NCBI GenBank assembly: GCA_023388675.1
Contig: JAEWFU010000413.1
Span: 1-8,424 of the forward strand
DNA: 8,424 nt
Origin: Pseudomonadota bacterium
GTDB lineage: Bacteria; Pseudomonadota; Alphaproteobacteria; Rhizobiales; Rhizobiaceae
Direction of reading: 5' to 3'
Shown: positions 1 through 6,066 of the stretch, in pieces
How the letters are laid out: each line of letters opens with the position of its first letter
Numbering within the stretch: the first letter of the stretch is position 1
Made by a program: the position numbers and the translations under genes
Notes under the pieces: generated by a model
What the model saw: the letters and a program-made list of their open reading frames with translations, nothing else
What the model was told of the DNA's origin: nothing
Databases searched by the model: none

Positions 1-37
1 GCCGATACTCATCCCGAGTGGTCTTGCTCCAGGGCAT
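1..37 (-). CDS. Start of a probable IS5-family transposase (partial, runs off the left edge)
   Basis: Only the first 12 codons are in the window, reading MPWSKTTRDEYR from an ATG at 37. A good Shine-Dalgarno sequence (AAGGAG) lies 5-6 nt upstream of that ATG. The opening MPW.(x)TTR..YR resembles the N-terminus of many IS5-family DDE transposases of rhizobia, which continue into a conserved YASDxTDxEWxLIEP block; that block would lie beyond the edge. The position beside a repeat-rich gap with no other gene fits an insertion sequence end. The IS boundary is not resolved: it probably falls between about 100 and 116, where a GAAAAAGAGG-like stretch (minus strand) meets the repeat sequence. With only 12 residues the identification is tentative, and a chance start with a good ribosome-binding site remains possible. 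Confidence 0.5.
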   Translation of the reverse strand, partial: MPWSKTTRDEYR

Positions 38-291
38 CGCGATCTCCTTCGAATCTTTGCAAATCCGATGGAATCACATCCAAGCCAGATCACTCACCTC
101 TTTTTCGGTCAGGCTCTCAGGATGAGGACTGTAGTACGTCGCTCCGGCAAGCTCGGGGGTTCGAGGGTCGTTCTGTTGAAGTATACCAAGGCTGCCGCGA
201 GCGGGCTGAGCAACCCACCTCCCTCATCCTGAGGTGCGACCCTGAGCCTGCCGAAGGGGAGCCTCGAAGGACGCACGACGACGCAGCAGCG
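38..291. other. Gene-free gap with IS-end-like and repeat sequence
   Basis: This 254-bp stretch lies downstream of the short-chain dehydrogenase stop and upstream of the putative transposase start. Its left part (38 to about 115) is probably the leader and terminal region of the insertion sequence. Its right part (about 222-274) is a palindromic intergenic repeat. The middle (128-221) shows no convincing gene, tRNA or terminator. A 12-bp motif, CTCAGGATGAGG at 116-127, returns as its reverse complement at 222-233. Confidence 0.5.
222..274. repeat. Palindromic intergenic repeat of a type common in Hyphomicrobiales
   Basis: The unit opens with CCTCATCCTGAGGTGCGAC and closes with GAGCCTCGAAGGACGCAC, with a CCTGAGCCTGCCGAAGGGG core. 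GTGCG at 234-238 pairs with CGCAC at 270-274, so the transcript can fold into an imperfect hairpin. Short elements of this composition are widely dispersed between genes in rhizobial genomes; that is recalled knowledge, not a search result. It begins 18 bp after the dehydrogenase stop codon and may act as a 3'-end structure for that transcript. No U-run follows it, so I do not call it an intrinsic terminator. Confidence 0.55.
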
Positions 292-1041
292 TCAGACGTG
301 CTGGCCGCCGTTGATGTGGATTTCCGAGCCGGTGACGTACGACGCCTGTCCCGAGCACAGGAAAAAGATGATGTCGGCGACTTCCACCGTAGAACCCAGC
401 CGGCGCAGCGGGATCGTCTCGACGATCTTTTCCGTGCCCGGCGACAGGATCGCGGTATCGATCTCGCCCGGCGCGATCGCGTTTACCCGGATGCCATGCG
501 GACCGAAATCGGCCGCCATCTCTCGGGTCAGCGAGCCGAGCGCCGCCTTCGACGTCGCGTAGGCAGTGCCCGCAAAGGGATGCACCCTGCCACCGGCGAT
601 GGACGAAACGTTGACGACCGAGCCCTTGGCCCTCGCAAGTTCCTTGAACAGCCCACGGGCCAACATGATGGGGGCGAAGAAATTGACCTGGAACACGTCG
701 CGCCAGACATGCATCGGCGTCTCGATCGAGTTCATGCGCGCGCCGCCCTCCAGCTTCGGCGAAATCGCGGCGTTGTTGACGAGCGCATCGAGCTGGCCGC
801 CATCGGCCTCCAGCCGGTGGCGTATCTCGGCAACCGCCTGCCCCACGTCCTCCGGGTCGGAGAGATCGACCTTGATGTGATCCTCCGGCCCTGACGGCCA
901 GGGACAGTTCTCGGCGAAAGCCTGCCTGGAGCAGGTGATGACGCGCCAGCCTTCGCCCGAAAAGCGCTTGACCGTTGCGTGGCCGATGCCCCGGCTTGCG
1001 CCGGTCAGTACCAGTGTCTTGCGGGGTTCGGCATCGGCCAT
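292..1041 (-). CDS. SDR-family NAD(P)-dependent oxidoreductase
   Basis: This is a complete classical short-chain dehydrogenase/reductase of 249 residues, the usual length for the family. It should be a soluble cytoplasmic enzyme that moves hydride between NAD(P)(H) and an alcohol or carbonyl group. Visible motifs are the Rossmann nucleotide-binding TGASRGIG at residues 13-20, NNAA at 89-92, the catalytic serine in VSS at 146-147, and YxxxK as Y161/K165. The cofactor-side PG follows at 191-192, and the closing segment is the family-typical SYVTGSEIHINGG. The start at 1041 has GAGGAG 7 nt upstream. A small hairpin (1056-1069, 5-bp stem) lies just before that ribosome-binding site. The gene begins 64 bp after the penicillin-binding protein stop on the same strand and could share its transcript. 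The substrate cannot be read from the sequence. An L-fucose dehydrogenase role is not supported, because the fuconate genes lie beyond the intervening cell-wall gene. Confidence 0.93.
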   Translation of the reverse strand: MADAEPRKTLVLTGASRGIGHATVKRFSGEGWRVITCSRQAFAENCPWPSGPEDHIKVDLSDPEDVGQAVAEIRHRLEADGGQLDALVNNAAISPKLEGGARMNSIETPMHVWRDVFQVNFFAPIMLARGLFKELARAKGSVVNVSSIAGGRVHPFAGTAYATSKAALGSLTREMAADFGPHGIRVNAIAPGEIDTAILSPGTEKIVETIPLRRLGSTVEVADIIFFLCSGQASYVTGSEIHINGGQHV

Positions 1042-1105
1042 GGCAAATCTCCTCGCCGCTATCTAGCGGAAGGGCGTGGGGATGGCGAGTGAGCAAAGAC
1101 GCACA

Positions 1106-3268
1106 TCAATTGCCGAGGATGATGTCCATGATCGATCCGATCGGCCGGGGCGCCTGTTCGCCCACCTCGGCCGGCGGCATCGGCGCCTCTATCGACGCGG
1201 TATGGTCGTTACCGGGCTGCGCTCGCAGGATATCCTCGACCTGCGAGAGGATCCGTCCGTTCCAGTTGCCCGGCAGATTGGCGACCGGCACGCCTTCATG
1301 CGCCGCGGCCATGAAATCATTCCATGCAGCAGCGGGCAGCGAGCCGCCGGTGATATTCTTGGTCGCCGTGCCGTCGTCATTGCCGAACCAGACGCCGGTG
1401 GTGAGGTTTGCCGTGTAACCGACGAACCAGGCGTCGCGCGAGTTCTGGGTCGTGCCGGTCTTGCCGGCCGCCGGCCAGCCGAAGGCCGCGCGCCGCGCCG
1501 TGCCCTGCGACACGGTCTCGGTCATCATCGCGTTCATCATGCCGACGATTTCGGGGCGCACCACGCGCGGCCCGCTCGACGACCTGTGCTGGTAAAGCAC
1601 CTCGCCGCCGGCGGTCGTGATGCGCTTGACGAAGTGGATGTCCGGCCTGAAACCGCCATTCGCAAATGGCACATAGGCGGCCGTCAGCTCCAGCGGCGTG
1701 ACTTCGGACGTGCCGAGCGCGATCGACAGGTTCGGCGTCAGATCGGATTCGATGCCCATGCGCCAGGCCGACTCGACGATCGCGGCAGGTCCCACCTCCT
1801 GCGCAAGCTGGACGGCAACCGAATTGAGCGACTTGGACAGCGCCGTGCTCAGCGAGACCTGACCGTAGTATTTTTCGTTGTAGTTGCGCGGCGCCCACTT
1901 GCCGATGCGGATCGGCGCATCGTTGCGGACCGTATCCGGGAACAGCCCCTTTTCGAGCGCGGCCATGAACACGAACGGCTTGAAGGCCGAGCCCGGCTGG
2001 CGCCGCGCCTCCGAGGCACGATCGAACTGGCTTGTCGCGTAGTCGTAGCCGCCGACCATTGCACGCACCGCGCCCGACGCGTCGATCGACACCAGCGCGC
2101 CCTGGCTGACATTGTGCTTCTTGCCTTCGTCGTCGATCAGGCGCCGGATCGAGCCTTCCGCATAGGTCTGCAGAACGAGATCGACGGTGGTCTCCACCAC
2201 GATATCCTGCCGCACCTCGCCGATGAGCTGCGGCAGCTCTTCCATGATGCGGTCAGCGAAATAGTGCTCCGAACCGGTCCAGTAGGCGGTGGCGCGCACG
2301 GCCGGCGTGCTCATTGCGGAGGCGAGCTGGCTGTCGCCGATCATGTCCTGATCTCGCATGGCGGCGAGCACGAGCTGCGCGCGCTGCTCGGCCGCCTGCG
2401 GATCGCGGGCCGGCGAAAGCCGCGACGGCGCCTTGAGCAGACCGGCGAGCAATGCTGCCTCCGACAGCGAGACGTCGCGCGCGGACTTGCCGAAATAGCG
2501 GCGCGAAGCCGCCTCCACGCCATAGGCGCCCGACCCGAAATAGACCCGGTTCAGATACATTTCGAGGATCTGGTCCTTAGTGTATTTTTGCTCCAGCCAC
2601 AGCGCCAGAAGCACCTCCTGCACCTTGCGCTCGATGGTTCGCTCAGGCTTGAGGAACAGGTTCTTGGCAAGCTGCTGGGTCAGCGTCGAGCCGCCCTGGC
2701 TGACGCGCCCGCTCATGACGTTGGAGGCCATAGCGCGGGCGAGGCCGATCGGGTCGATGCCGAAATGGGAATTGAACCGGCGGTCCTCGATCGCCATCAC
2801 CGCTTGCGGGATATAAGGCGACATCTCGTGCAGGCCGACGGCTTCGCCGCCGGTCATGCCGCGATTGGCAACGAGCTGGCCGTTGACGGCGACGATGCGC
2901 ACGTTCGGCGGCCGGTCGGGTATCGCCCATGTGGTCGCTGCCGGCATCTGGGCGCCGTAGAAGGCCACGAGGCCCGCAGCGGCAATGCCACCCCAGATGC
3001 CCATCACCATCATCCAGTAGACGGCGCCGCGCATAAGGCCGAAGACGCCGCGTCGCTTGTTCGGCTTTCTGGAGCGCGAACGGTTTCCGGCCGGCTGCCT
3101 GCGCGCCGTCCCGCTCGCTGCCTTCTTGCGTGTTGGAGCCGCCTTGCCCTTGCGCGCGGCAGGGATCACGCGATCGTCTTCACCCACGAAAAACGCCGAA
3201 GCGTCGTCCTCGTGCGACCCTCCACCGAAGGTCGGTTCTATGCGCGTGTTTCGATTTCGGCTGGCCAT
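1106..3268 (-). CDS. Class A penicillin-binding protein (PBP1A family, bifunctional transglycosylase/transpeptidase)
   Basis: This 720-residue enzyme polymerises lipid II into glycan strands and cross-links the stem peptides; it is anchored in the inner membrane with both catalytic domains in the periplasm. Residues 1-75 form a basic, Ala/Arg/Lys-rich cytoplasmic tail, and one membrane anchor lies at about 80-105. The GT51 domain has catalytic Glu161 in EDRRFNSHFG, the GGSTLTQQLAKNLFL block at 192-206, RKVQE at 214-218, and LEMYLNRVYFG at 235-245. The transpeptidase has its nucleophile Ser427 in SAFK (427-430), the SLN triad at 480-482 and KTGTT at 603-607, so both activities look intact. It is shorter than E. 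coli PBP1A (about 850 residues): little lies between the GT domain and the transpeptidase, so the OB-like insert seems absent. The ribosome-binding site before the ATG is weak (GGACGGG), but no other in-frame Met occurs before the membrane segment. It could be named mrcA or a rhizobial PBP1b; I leave the symbol open. Confidence 0.96.
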   Translation of the reverse strand: MASRNRNTRIEPTFGGGSHEDDASAFFVGEDDRVIPAARKGKAAPTRKKAASGTARRQPAGNRSRSRKPNKRRGVFGLMRGAVYWMMVMGIWGGIAAAGLVAFYGAQMPAATTWAIPDRPPNVRIVAVNGQLVANRGMTGGEAVGLHEMSPYIPQAVMAIEDRRFNSHFGIDPIGLARAMASNVMSGRVSQGGSTLTQQLAKNLFLKPERTIERKVQEVLLALWLEQKYTKDQILEMYLNRVYFGSGAYGVEAASRRYFGKSARDVSLSEAALLAGLLKAPSRLSPARDPQAAEQRAQLVLAAMRDQDMIGDSQLASAMSTPAVRATAYWTGSEHYFADRIMEELPQLIGEVRQDIVVETTVDLVLQTYAEGSIRRLIDDEGKKHNVSQGALVSIDASGAVRAMVGGYDYATSQFDRASEARRQPGSAFKPFVFMAALEKGLFPDTVRNDAPIRIGKWAPRNYNEKYYGQVSLSTALSKSLNSVAVQLAQEVGPAAIVESAWRMGIESDLTPNLSIALGTSEVTPLELTAAYVPFANGGFRPDIHFVKRITTAGGEVLYQHRSSSGPRVVRPEIVGMMNAMMTETVSQGTARRAAFGWPAAGKTGTTQNSRDAWFVGYTANLTTGVWFGNDDGTATKNITGGSLPAAAWNDFMAAAHEGVPVANLPGNWNGRILSQVEDILRAQPGNDHTASIEAPMPPAEVGEQAPRPIGSIMDIILGN

Positions 3269-3331
3269 CCCGTCCGCGGATCCGATCTCAGTCTGTGGGC
3301 ACCGGGTCGGGTGGAGAGTAAATGCGGCTAT

Positions 3332-3346
3332 TTAAAGGGGGGTTAA
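3332..3346. promoter_or_regulatory. Candidate CtrA-binding site (TTAA-N7-TTAA)
   Basis: TTAA at 3332-3335 and TTAA at 3343-3346 are separated by exactly 7 bases, which is the full consensus of the alphaproteobacterial cell-cycle regulator CtrA. The site lies 64-78 bp upstream of the penicillin-binding protein start, inside a GC-rich gap where AT-rich tetramers are scarce. CtrA is known to control envelope and division genes in this class, so the location makes sense. A single site matched by eye is suggestive only. The matching -10 region of the cell-wall gene could not be identified with confidence. Confidence 0.4.
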
Positions 3347-3370
3347 GCCCACGGCTGCGTTCGCTATCCG

Positions 3371-3409
3371 TTGACAGACTGTTGACCGTTTCAACAACAA
3401 TGCTATGCA
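3371..3409 (+). promoter_or_regulatory. Candidate plus-strand promoter
   Basis: TTGACC at 3382-3387 and TATGCA at 3404-3409 are spaced by 16 bases, a reasonable sigma-70-type arrangement for an alphaproteobacterium. An alternative -35, TTGACA, sits at 3371-3376 but has a poor partner (AACAAT after a 19-base spacer). Transcription would start near 3415, just before the plus-strand terminator. The two GTTGAC copies (3370-3375 and 3381-3386) are 11 bp apart, about one helical turn. The second also forms GTTGA-N5-TCAAC (3381-3395), so an operator may overlap. Confidence 0.4.
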
Positions 3410-3414
3410 ACGCT

Positions 3415-3467
3415 TCTCAGGCAACGGAACCTCGCCGATTCTCTCGAGAGCGGCGGGGTTCTTTTTT
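3415..3467 (+). ncRNA. Candidate small RNA of about 50 nt
   Basis: The interval between the promoter-like sequence and the end of the terminator would give a transcript of about 50 nt, mostly a single stem-loop with a short unpaired 5' end containing CUCAGGCAACGG. There is no plus-strand protein gene upstream that needs a terminator here: the neighbours on both sides run on the minus strand. Trans-acting small RNAs of alphaproteobacteria often end in such a terminator. It points toward the 3' end of the dehydratase gene and stops 30 bp short of it. I do not recognise the family. Ends are approximate, and the call rests on the promoter-terminator pair. Confidence 0.4.
3426..3467 (+). terminator. 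Rho-independent terminator, plus strand
   Basis: GGAACCTCGCCG (3426-3437) pairs with CGGCGGGGTTCT (3451-3462), giving 12 pairs including two G-U wobbles. The 13-nt loop contains the self-complementary CTCTCGAGAG. Six T residues (3462-3467) follow directly, so the structure is directional for plus-strand transcription. On the minus strand the hairpin is followed by CCGTTGCC with no U-run, so it should not efficiently end the dehydratase transcript. Confidence 0.75.
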
Positions 3468-3496
3468 GCCTTGGGCGCTATGTGGCAGGACCAGCC

Positions 3497-4771
3497 TTAC
3501 CCCGGAAAGCGATATGTCTCGCGGGATTCCGGCTTGATCTCGATGGAGAAACCGGGCGCGGACGGCGGCATATAGGCCGCCCCCCGGATCACACAGGGCT
3601 CGACGAAATGCTCGTGCAGGTGATCGACATATTCGACCACCCTGCCCTCGTGCGTGCCGGCTATGCAGACATAATCGATCATCGCCAGATGCTGCACATA
3701 TTCGCACAGGCCCACCCCGCCGGCGTGCGGGCACACCGGCAGACCGTATTTCGCTGCCATCAGCAACACGGCGAGCACCTCGTTGACGCCGCCCAGCCGG
3801 CAGGCATCGATCTGCACCACGTCAATGGCGCCGCGCATGATGAGCTGCTTGAAGATCACCCGGTTCTGGCACATCTCACCGGTCGCGACCTTCACCGGGG
3901 CGACGCCCTCGCGAATCCTGCGGTGGCCTTCGATGTCGTCCGGGCTGGTCGGCTCCTCGATGAACCACGGCTTGGCGAAGGCGAGATCCTTCACCCAGCC
4001 TATCGCCTCGTTCACCTCCCACACCTGATTGGCGTCGACCATCAGGTTGATGTCGGGACCGACGGTCTCGCGCGCGATGGTCAGCCGGCGAATGTCGTCG
4101 GCCTTGTCGCACCCCACCTTCATCTTGATGTGGCGGAAGCCTGCGTCCACCGCCTCGCGACACAAGCGGCGCAGCTTGTCGTCGTCATAGCCGAGCCAGC
4201 CGGCCGACGTGGTGTAGCAGGGGTAGCCCTCGCGCATCAGCGTCGCGATGCGTTCGTCCTTGCCTTCGGCCTTGCCGCGCAGCAGCTCGACGGCTTCCGC
4301 CGGCGTGACGCAGTCGGTGATGTAGCGGAAATCGATGCAGCGCACGATCTCCTCGGGGCTCATCTCGGCCACAAGCCGCCAGACGGGCTTGCCTTCGATC
4401 CGCGCCCACAGGTCCCAGACCGCGTTGACGACGGCTCCGGTCGCCAGGTGGATCGCACCCTTGTCCGGACCGATCCAGCGGAGCTGGCTGTCGGAGGTAA
4501 CGTGGCGCCAGAACGCCCCCATGTTTTCCGCGACCTTGGCCATGTCGAGCCCGATTACGAGATGGCGCATCGCCTCTATCGCCGCACAGCAGATCTCGTT
4601 GCCGCGCCCGATGGTGAAGGTCAGCCCGTGCCCCTCATGCGCACTGTCCGTCTTGAGGATCACATAGGCCGCGGAGTAGTCGGGATCGGGGTTCATCGCA
4701 TCCGATCCGTCGAGATGGAGCGATGTCGGAAAGCGCAGGTCCACCACCTGCATGTCGACGATGCGTGTCAT
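3497..4771 (-). CDS. fucD: L-fuconate dehydratase (enolase superfamily)
   Basis: This cytoplasmic Mg-dependent dehydratase of 424 residues would remove water from L-fuconate to give 2-keto-3-deoxy-L-fuconate in the non-phosphorylated fucose pathway. The N-terminal capping domain opens with the family hallmark FPTSLHLDGSDAMNPDPDYS (residues 14-33), followed by the barrel. As I recall the characterised Xanthomonas enzyme, its catalytic positions are all present here with a constant shift of two: Lys218 in KMK, metal ligands Asp246, Glu272 and Glu299, and the His349-Asp322 dyad in CPHAGG and QIDACRLGG. I chose the ATG at 4771 because GGGAG lies 6 nt upstream and the protein then begins where family members begin. 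The frame stays open to an ATG at 4915, but that stretch is translated repeat sequence. It is the last gene of the sugar ABC operon. Related aldonates such as D-arabinonate are alternative substrates. Confidence 0.93.
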   Translation of the reverse strand: MTRIVDMQVVDLRFPTSLHLDGSDAMNPDPDYSAAYVILKTDSAHEGHGLTFTIGRGNEICCAAIEAMRHLVIGLDMAKVAENMGAFWRHVTSDSQLRWIGPDKGAIHLATGAVVNAVWDLWARIEGKPVWRLVAEMSPEEIVRCIDFRYITDCVTPAEAVELLRGKAEGKDERIATLMREGYPCYTTSAGWLGYDDDKLRRLCREAVDAGFRHIKMKVGCDKADDIRRLTIARETVGPDINLMVDANQVWEVNEAIGWVKDLAFAKPWFIEEPTSPDDIEGHRRIREGVAPVKVATGEMCQNRVIFKQLIMRGAIDVVQIDACRLGGVNEVLAVLLMAAKYGLPVCPHAGGVGLCEYVQHLAMIDYVCIAGTHEGRVVEYVDHLHEHFVEPCVIRGAAYMPPSAPGFSIEIKPESRETYRFPG

Positions 4772-4788
4772 GCCGCGCTCCCGTAGGG
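4772..4788 (-). promoter_or_regulatory. Ribosome-binding site that fixes the dehydratase start
   Basis: On the minus strand, TACGGGAGCGCGGC immediately precedes the ATG at 4771, placing GGAG 6 nt from the start codon. No such sequence precedes the upstream in-frame ATG at 4915, which lies within the repeat element. Confidence 0.75.
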
Positions 4789-4818
4789 ACGCTGATGCCA
4801 TCGCGCCCGGGAGCGTCT

Positions 4819-5004
4819 GCGCTCTACGTTGCCCCCCTCTGTCCTGCCGGACATCTCCCCCACGAGGGGGGAGATCAGCCGGCCGTCCGGCTTTCGCCAA
4901 TCGCAGATGTTGCAAAATGGGTGGGGAGCGTGAAGCTGCCGATCTCCCCCCAAGTGGGGGAGATGTCCGGCAGGACAGAGGGGGGCGACGTAGGGCGCAA
5001 ACAT
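4819..5004. repeat. Mosaic palindromic intergenic element, copy 1
   Basis: Two arms of about 61 bp (4819-4879 and 4938-4998) are near-perfect inverted repeats of each other around a 58-bp core. Each arm contains CCCCCCTCTGTCCTGCCGG followed by a local hairpin of the ATCTCCCCC...GGGGGAGAT type, so the element can form two small hairpins or one long one. It lies between the binding-protein stop and the dehydratase start, on one transcript. The structure recalls the rhizobial intergenic mosaic element (RIME) class; that assignment is by memory of the architecture. It has no coding capacity of its own, although the dehydratase frame happens to read through part of it. Confidence 0.85.
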
Positions 5005-5027
5005 CAACAATCGTCTCGAATTGGTGG

Positions 5028-5055
5028 AGCAGCCAGGGCCCTGGCCCCGGCTGCT
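5028..5055 (-). promoter_or_regulatory. Strong hairpin after the sugar-binding-protein gene
   Basis: AGCAGCC (5028-5034) and GGCTGCT (5049-5055) pair perfectly over 7 bp. After one A·C mismatch, GGGC/GCCC extends the stem by 4 bp, closing a 4-nt loop. It begins 8 nt after the binding-protein stop codon. No U-run follows on the minus strand, so it is more likely a 3'-end stabiliser or partial attenuator than a full terminator. It would favour a high yield of binding-protein mRNA relative to the dehydratase. Confidence 0.55.
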
Positions 5056-5063
5056 AGCTACAA

Positions 5064-6005
5064 TCAGTCGTAAAGCACCGCGGCGATCTCCGGATCGTCG
5101 ATGTTCGACTTGTCGTACCAGTAGAAGCCCGTATCGATCTCCGCCGGAACGTCCTCGCCCTTGATCGCCTTGACGGCGGCGGCAACGGTCTCGTAACCGA
5201 TGCCGACGGGATTCTGGGTGATGGCGCCGGCCATCAGCCCGTCGCGGATCGCCTGCTTCTGCTGCGCGCCGGAATCGTAGCCGATGATGACGAGTTCGCG
5301 GTTCAGTTCGCGCGCGCCATTGACGACGCCGATCGCCGAACCCTCATTCGCGCCGAAGATGCCCTTCAGGTCCGGATTGGCAAGCAGGATCGACTTGGTG
5401 ATCTCGGTCGACTGCAGATGGTCGCCGCCGCCATACTGGATGTCGACGATCTCGATATTCGGGTAGGCTTCCTCCATCCGGTTGACGAAGCCGTCACGGC
5501 GGTCGATGCCGGTTCGGCTGGTCTGGTCGTGCACGACGAGCGCGACCTTGCCCTCGCCGCCGATCAGCTCGGCCATCTTGTCGGCCGCAAGTGCCGCGGC
5601 GGCAAGGTTGTCGGTCGAAGCGGTTGCAACCGGGATGTCGGAATCGACGCCGGAGTCGAAGGCGATCACGGGTATGTTGGCTTCCTGCGCCTTGCGCAGC
5701 AGCGGTATCGCCGCCTGGCTGTCGAGCGCGGCAAAACCGATCGCCTGCGGGTTCTTGGCCAGCGCGGCCGCCAGCATGTCGATCTGGCGGTCGACCTGGG
5801 CCTCGGTATCCGGCCCTTCGAAGGTGACGGTGACGCCGAGTTCGGCCGCGGCCTTGTCGGCGCCGGCCTTCACCGCCTGCCAGAACTGGTGCTGGAAGCC
5901 TTTCGAGATCAACGGGATATAGATGTCCTGCGCGCTGGCGGGCACGGCGGCGCCGAGCATGGCAAGCGCGCCGATCGCGCCTAGAATGGTGCGTCTGTTG
6001 AGCAT
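5064..6005 (-). CDS. Periplasmic sugar-binding protein of a ribose-type ABC transporter
   Basis: This 313-residue protein captures the sugar in the periplasm and delivers it to the permease. Residues 1-25 are a signal peptide with hydrophobic core LGAIGALAMLGAA and an ASA cleavage site before Gln26. The RR pair in LNRRTIL gives a weak twin-arginine look, but Sec export is as likely. The mature part is a type I periplasmic-binding fold (Peripla_BP_4): the IYIPLISKGFQHQFWQAVKAG opening, IPVIAFDSG at 111-119 with Asp118, GANEGSAIG around Asn220, IGYDSG with Asp244, and AITQNP with Gln264, all typical sugar-contact places. I chose the ATG at 6005 because GGAGG lies 7 nt upstream; an in-frame start at 6035 would add ten residues ahead of the signal peptide. 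It sits 61 bp after the permease stop. Sugar specificity is not readable, but the dehydratase next to it suggests L-fucose or a similar sugar. Confidence 0.93.
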   Translation of the reverse strand: MLNRRTILGAIGALAMLGAAVPASAQDIYIPLISKGFQHQFWQAVKAGADKAAAELGVTVTFEGPDTEAQVDRQIDMLAAALAKNPQAIGFAALDSQAAIPLLRKAQEANIPVIAFDSGVDSDIPVATASTDNLAAAALAADKMAELIGGEGKVALVVHDQTSRTGIDRRDGFVNRMEEAYPNIEIVDIQYGGGDHLQSTEITKSILLANPDLKGIFGANEGSAIGVVNGARELNRELVIIGYDSGAQQKQAIRDGLMAGAITQNPVGIGYETVAAAVKAIKGEDVPAEIDTGFYWYDKSNIDDPEIAAVLYD

Positions 6006-6023
6006 GGCATTTCCTCCTTGGTT

Positions 6024-6039
6024 ACACGTATTCACATGT
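6024..6039 (-). promoter_or_regulatory. Small stem-loop upstream of the binding-protein ribosome-binding site
   Basis: The minus strand reads ACATGTGAATACGTGT, which folds as a 6-bp stem (one U-G pair) with a GAAU loop, 6 nt before the GGAGG sequence. It may slightly influence translation or RNA processing between the permease and binding-protein genes. It is short, and chance is a fair explanation. Confidence 0.25.
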
Positions 6040-6066
6040 CTTCGGGACGCTGGCCGCCCTCTCTCG

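Noticed and set aside
140..175. T-arm-like GGGTTCGAGG suggesting a tRNA or an attachment site
   Set aside because: No acceptor stem, anticodon arm or D-arm can be built around it.
292..1041. Short-chain dehydrogenase as the L-fucose dehydrogenase of the pathway
   Set aside because: The penicillin-binding protein gene and a 228-bp gap separate it from the fuconate operon, and the sequence gives no substrate clue.
1076..3346. Long plus-strand open frame (756 codons) opposite the penicillin-binding protein
   Set aside because: It is a GC-bias shadow: Arg/His/Ala-rich with no recognisable motif, while the minus strand has complete GT51 and transpeptidase motifs.
3426..3467. Hairpin as the terminator of the dehydratase operon
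   Set aside because: The T-run is on the plus-strand side only; the minus strand has no U-run after the stem.
3482..4786. Plus-strand open frame (434 codons) opposite the dehydratase
   Set aside because: Low-complexity His/Asp/Arg-rich translation with no motif; the minus strand carries every catalytic residue of the enolase superfamily enzyme.
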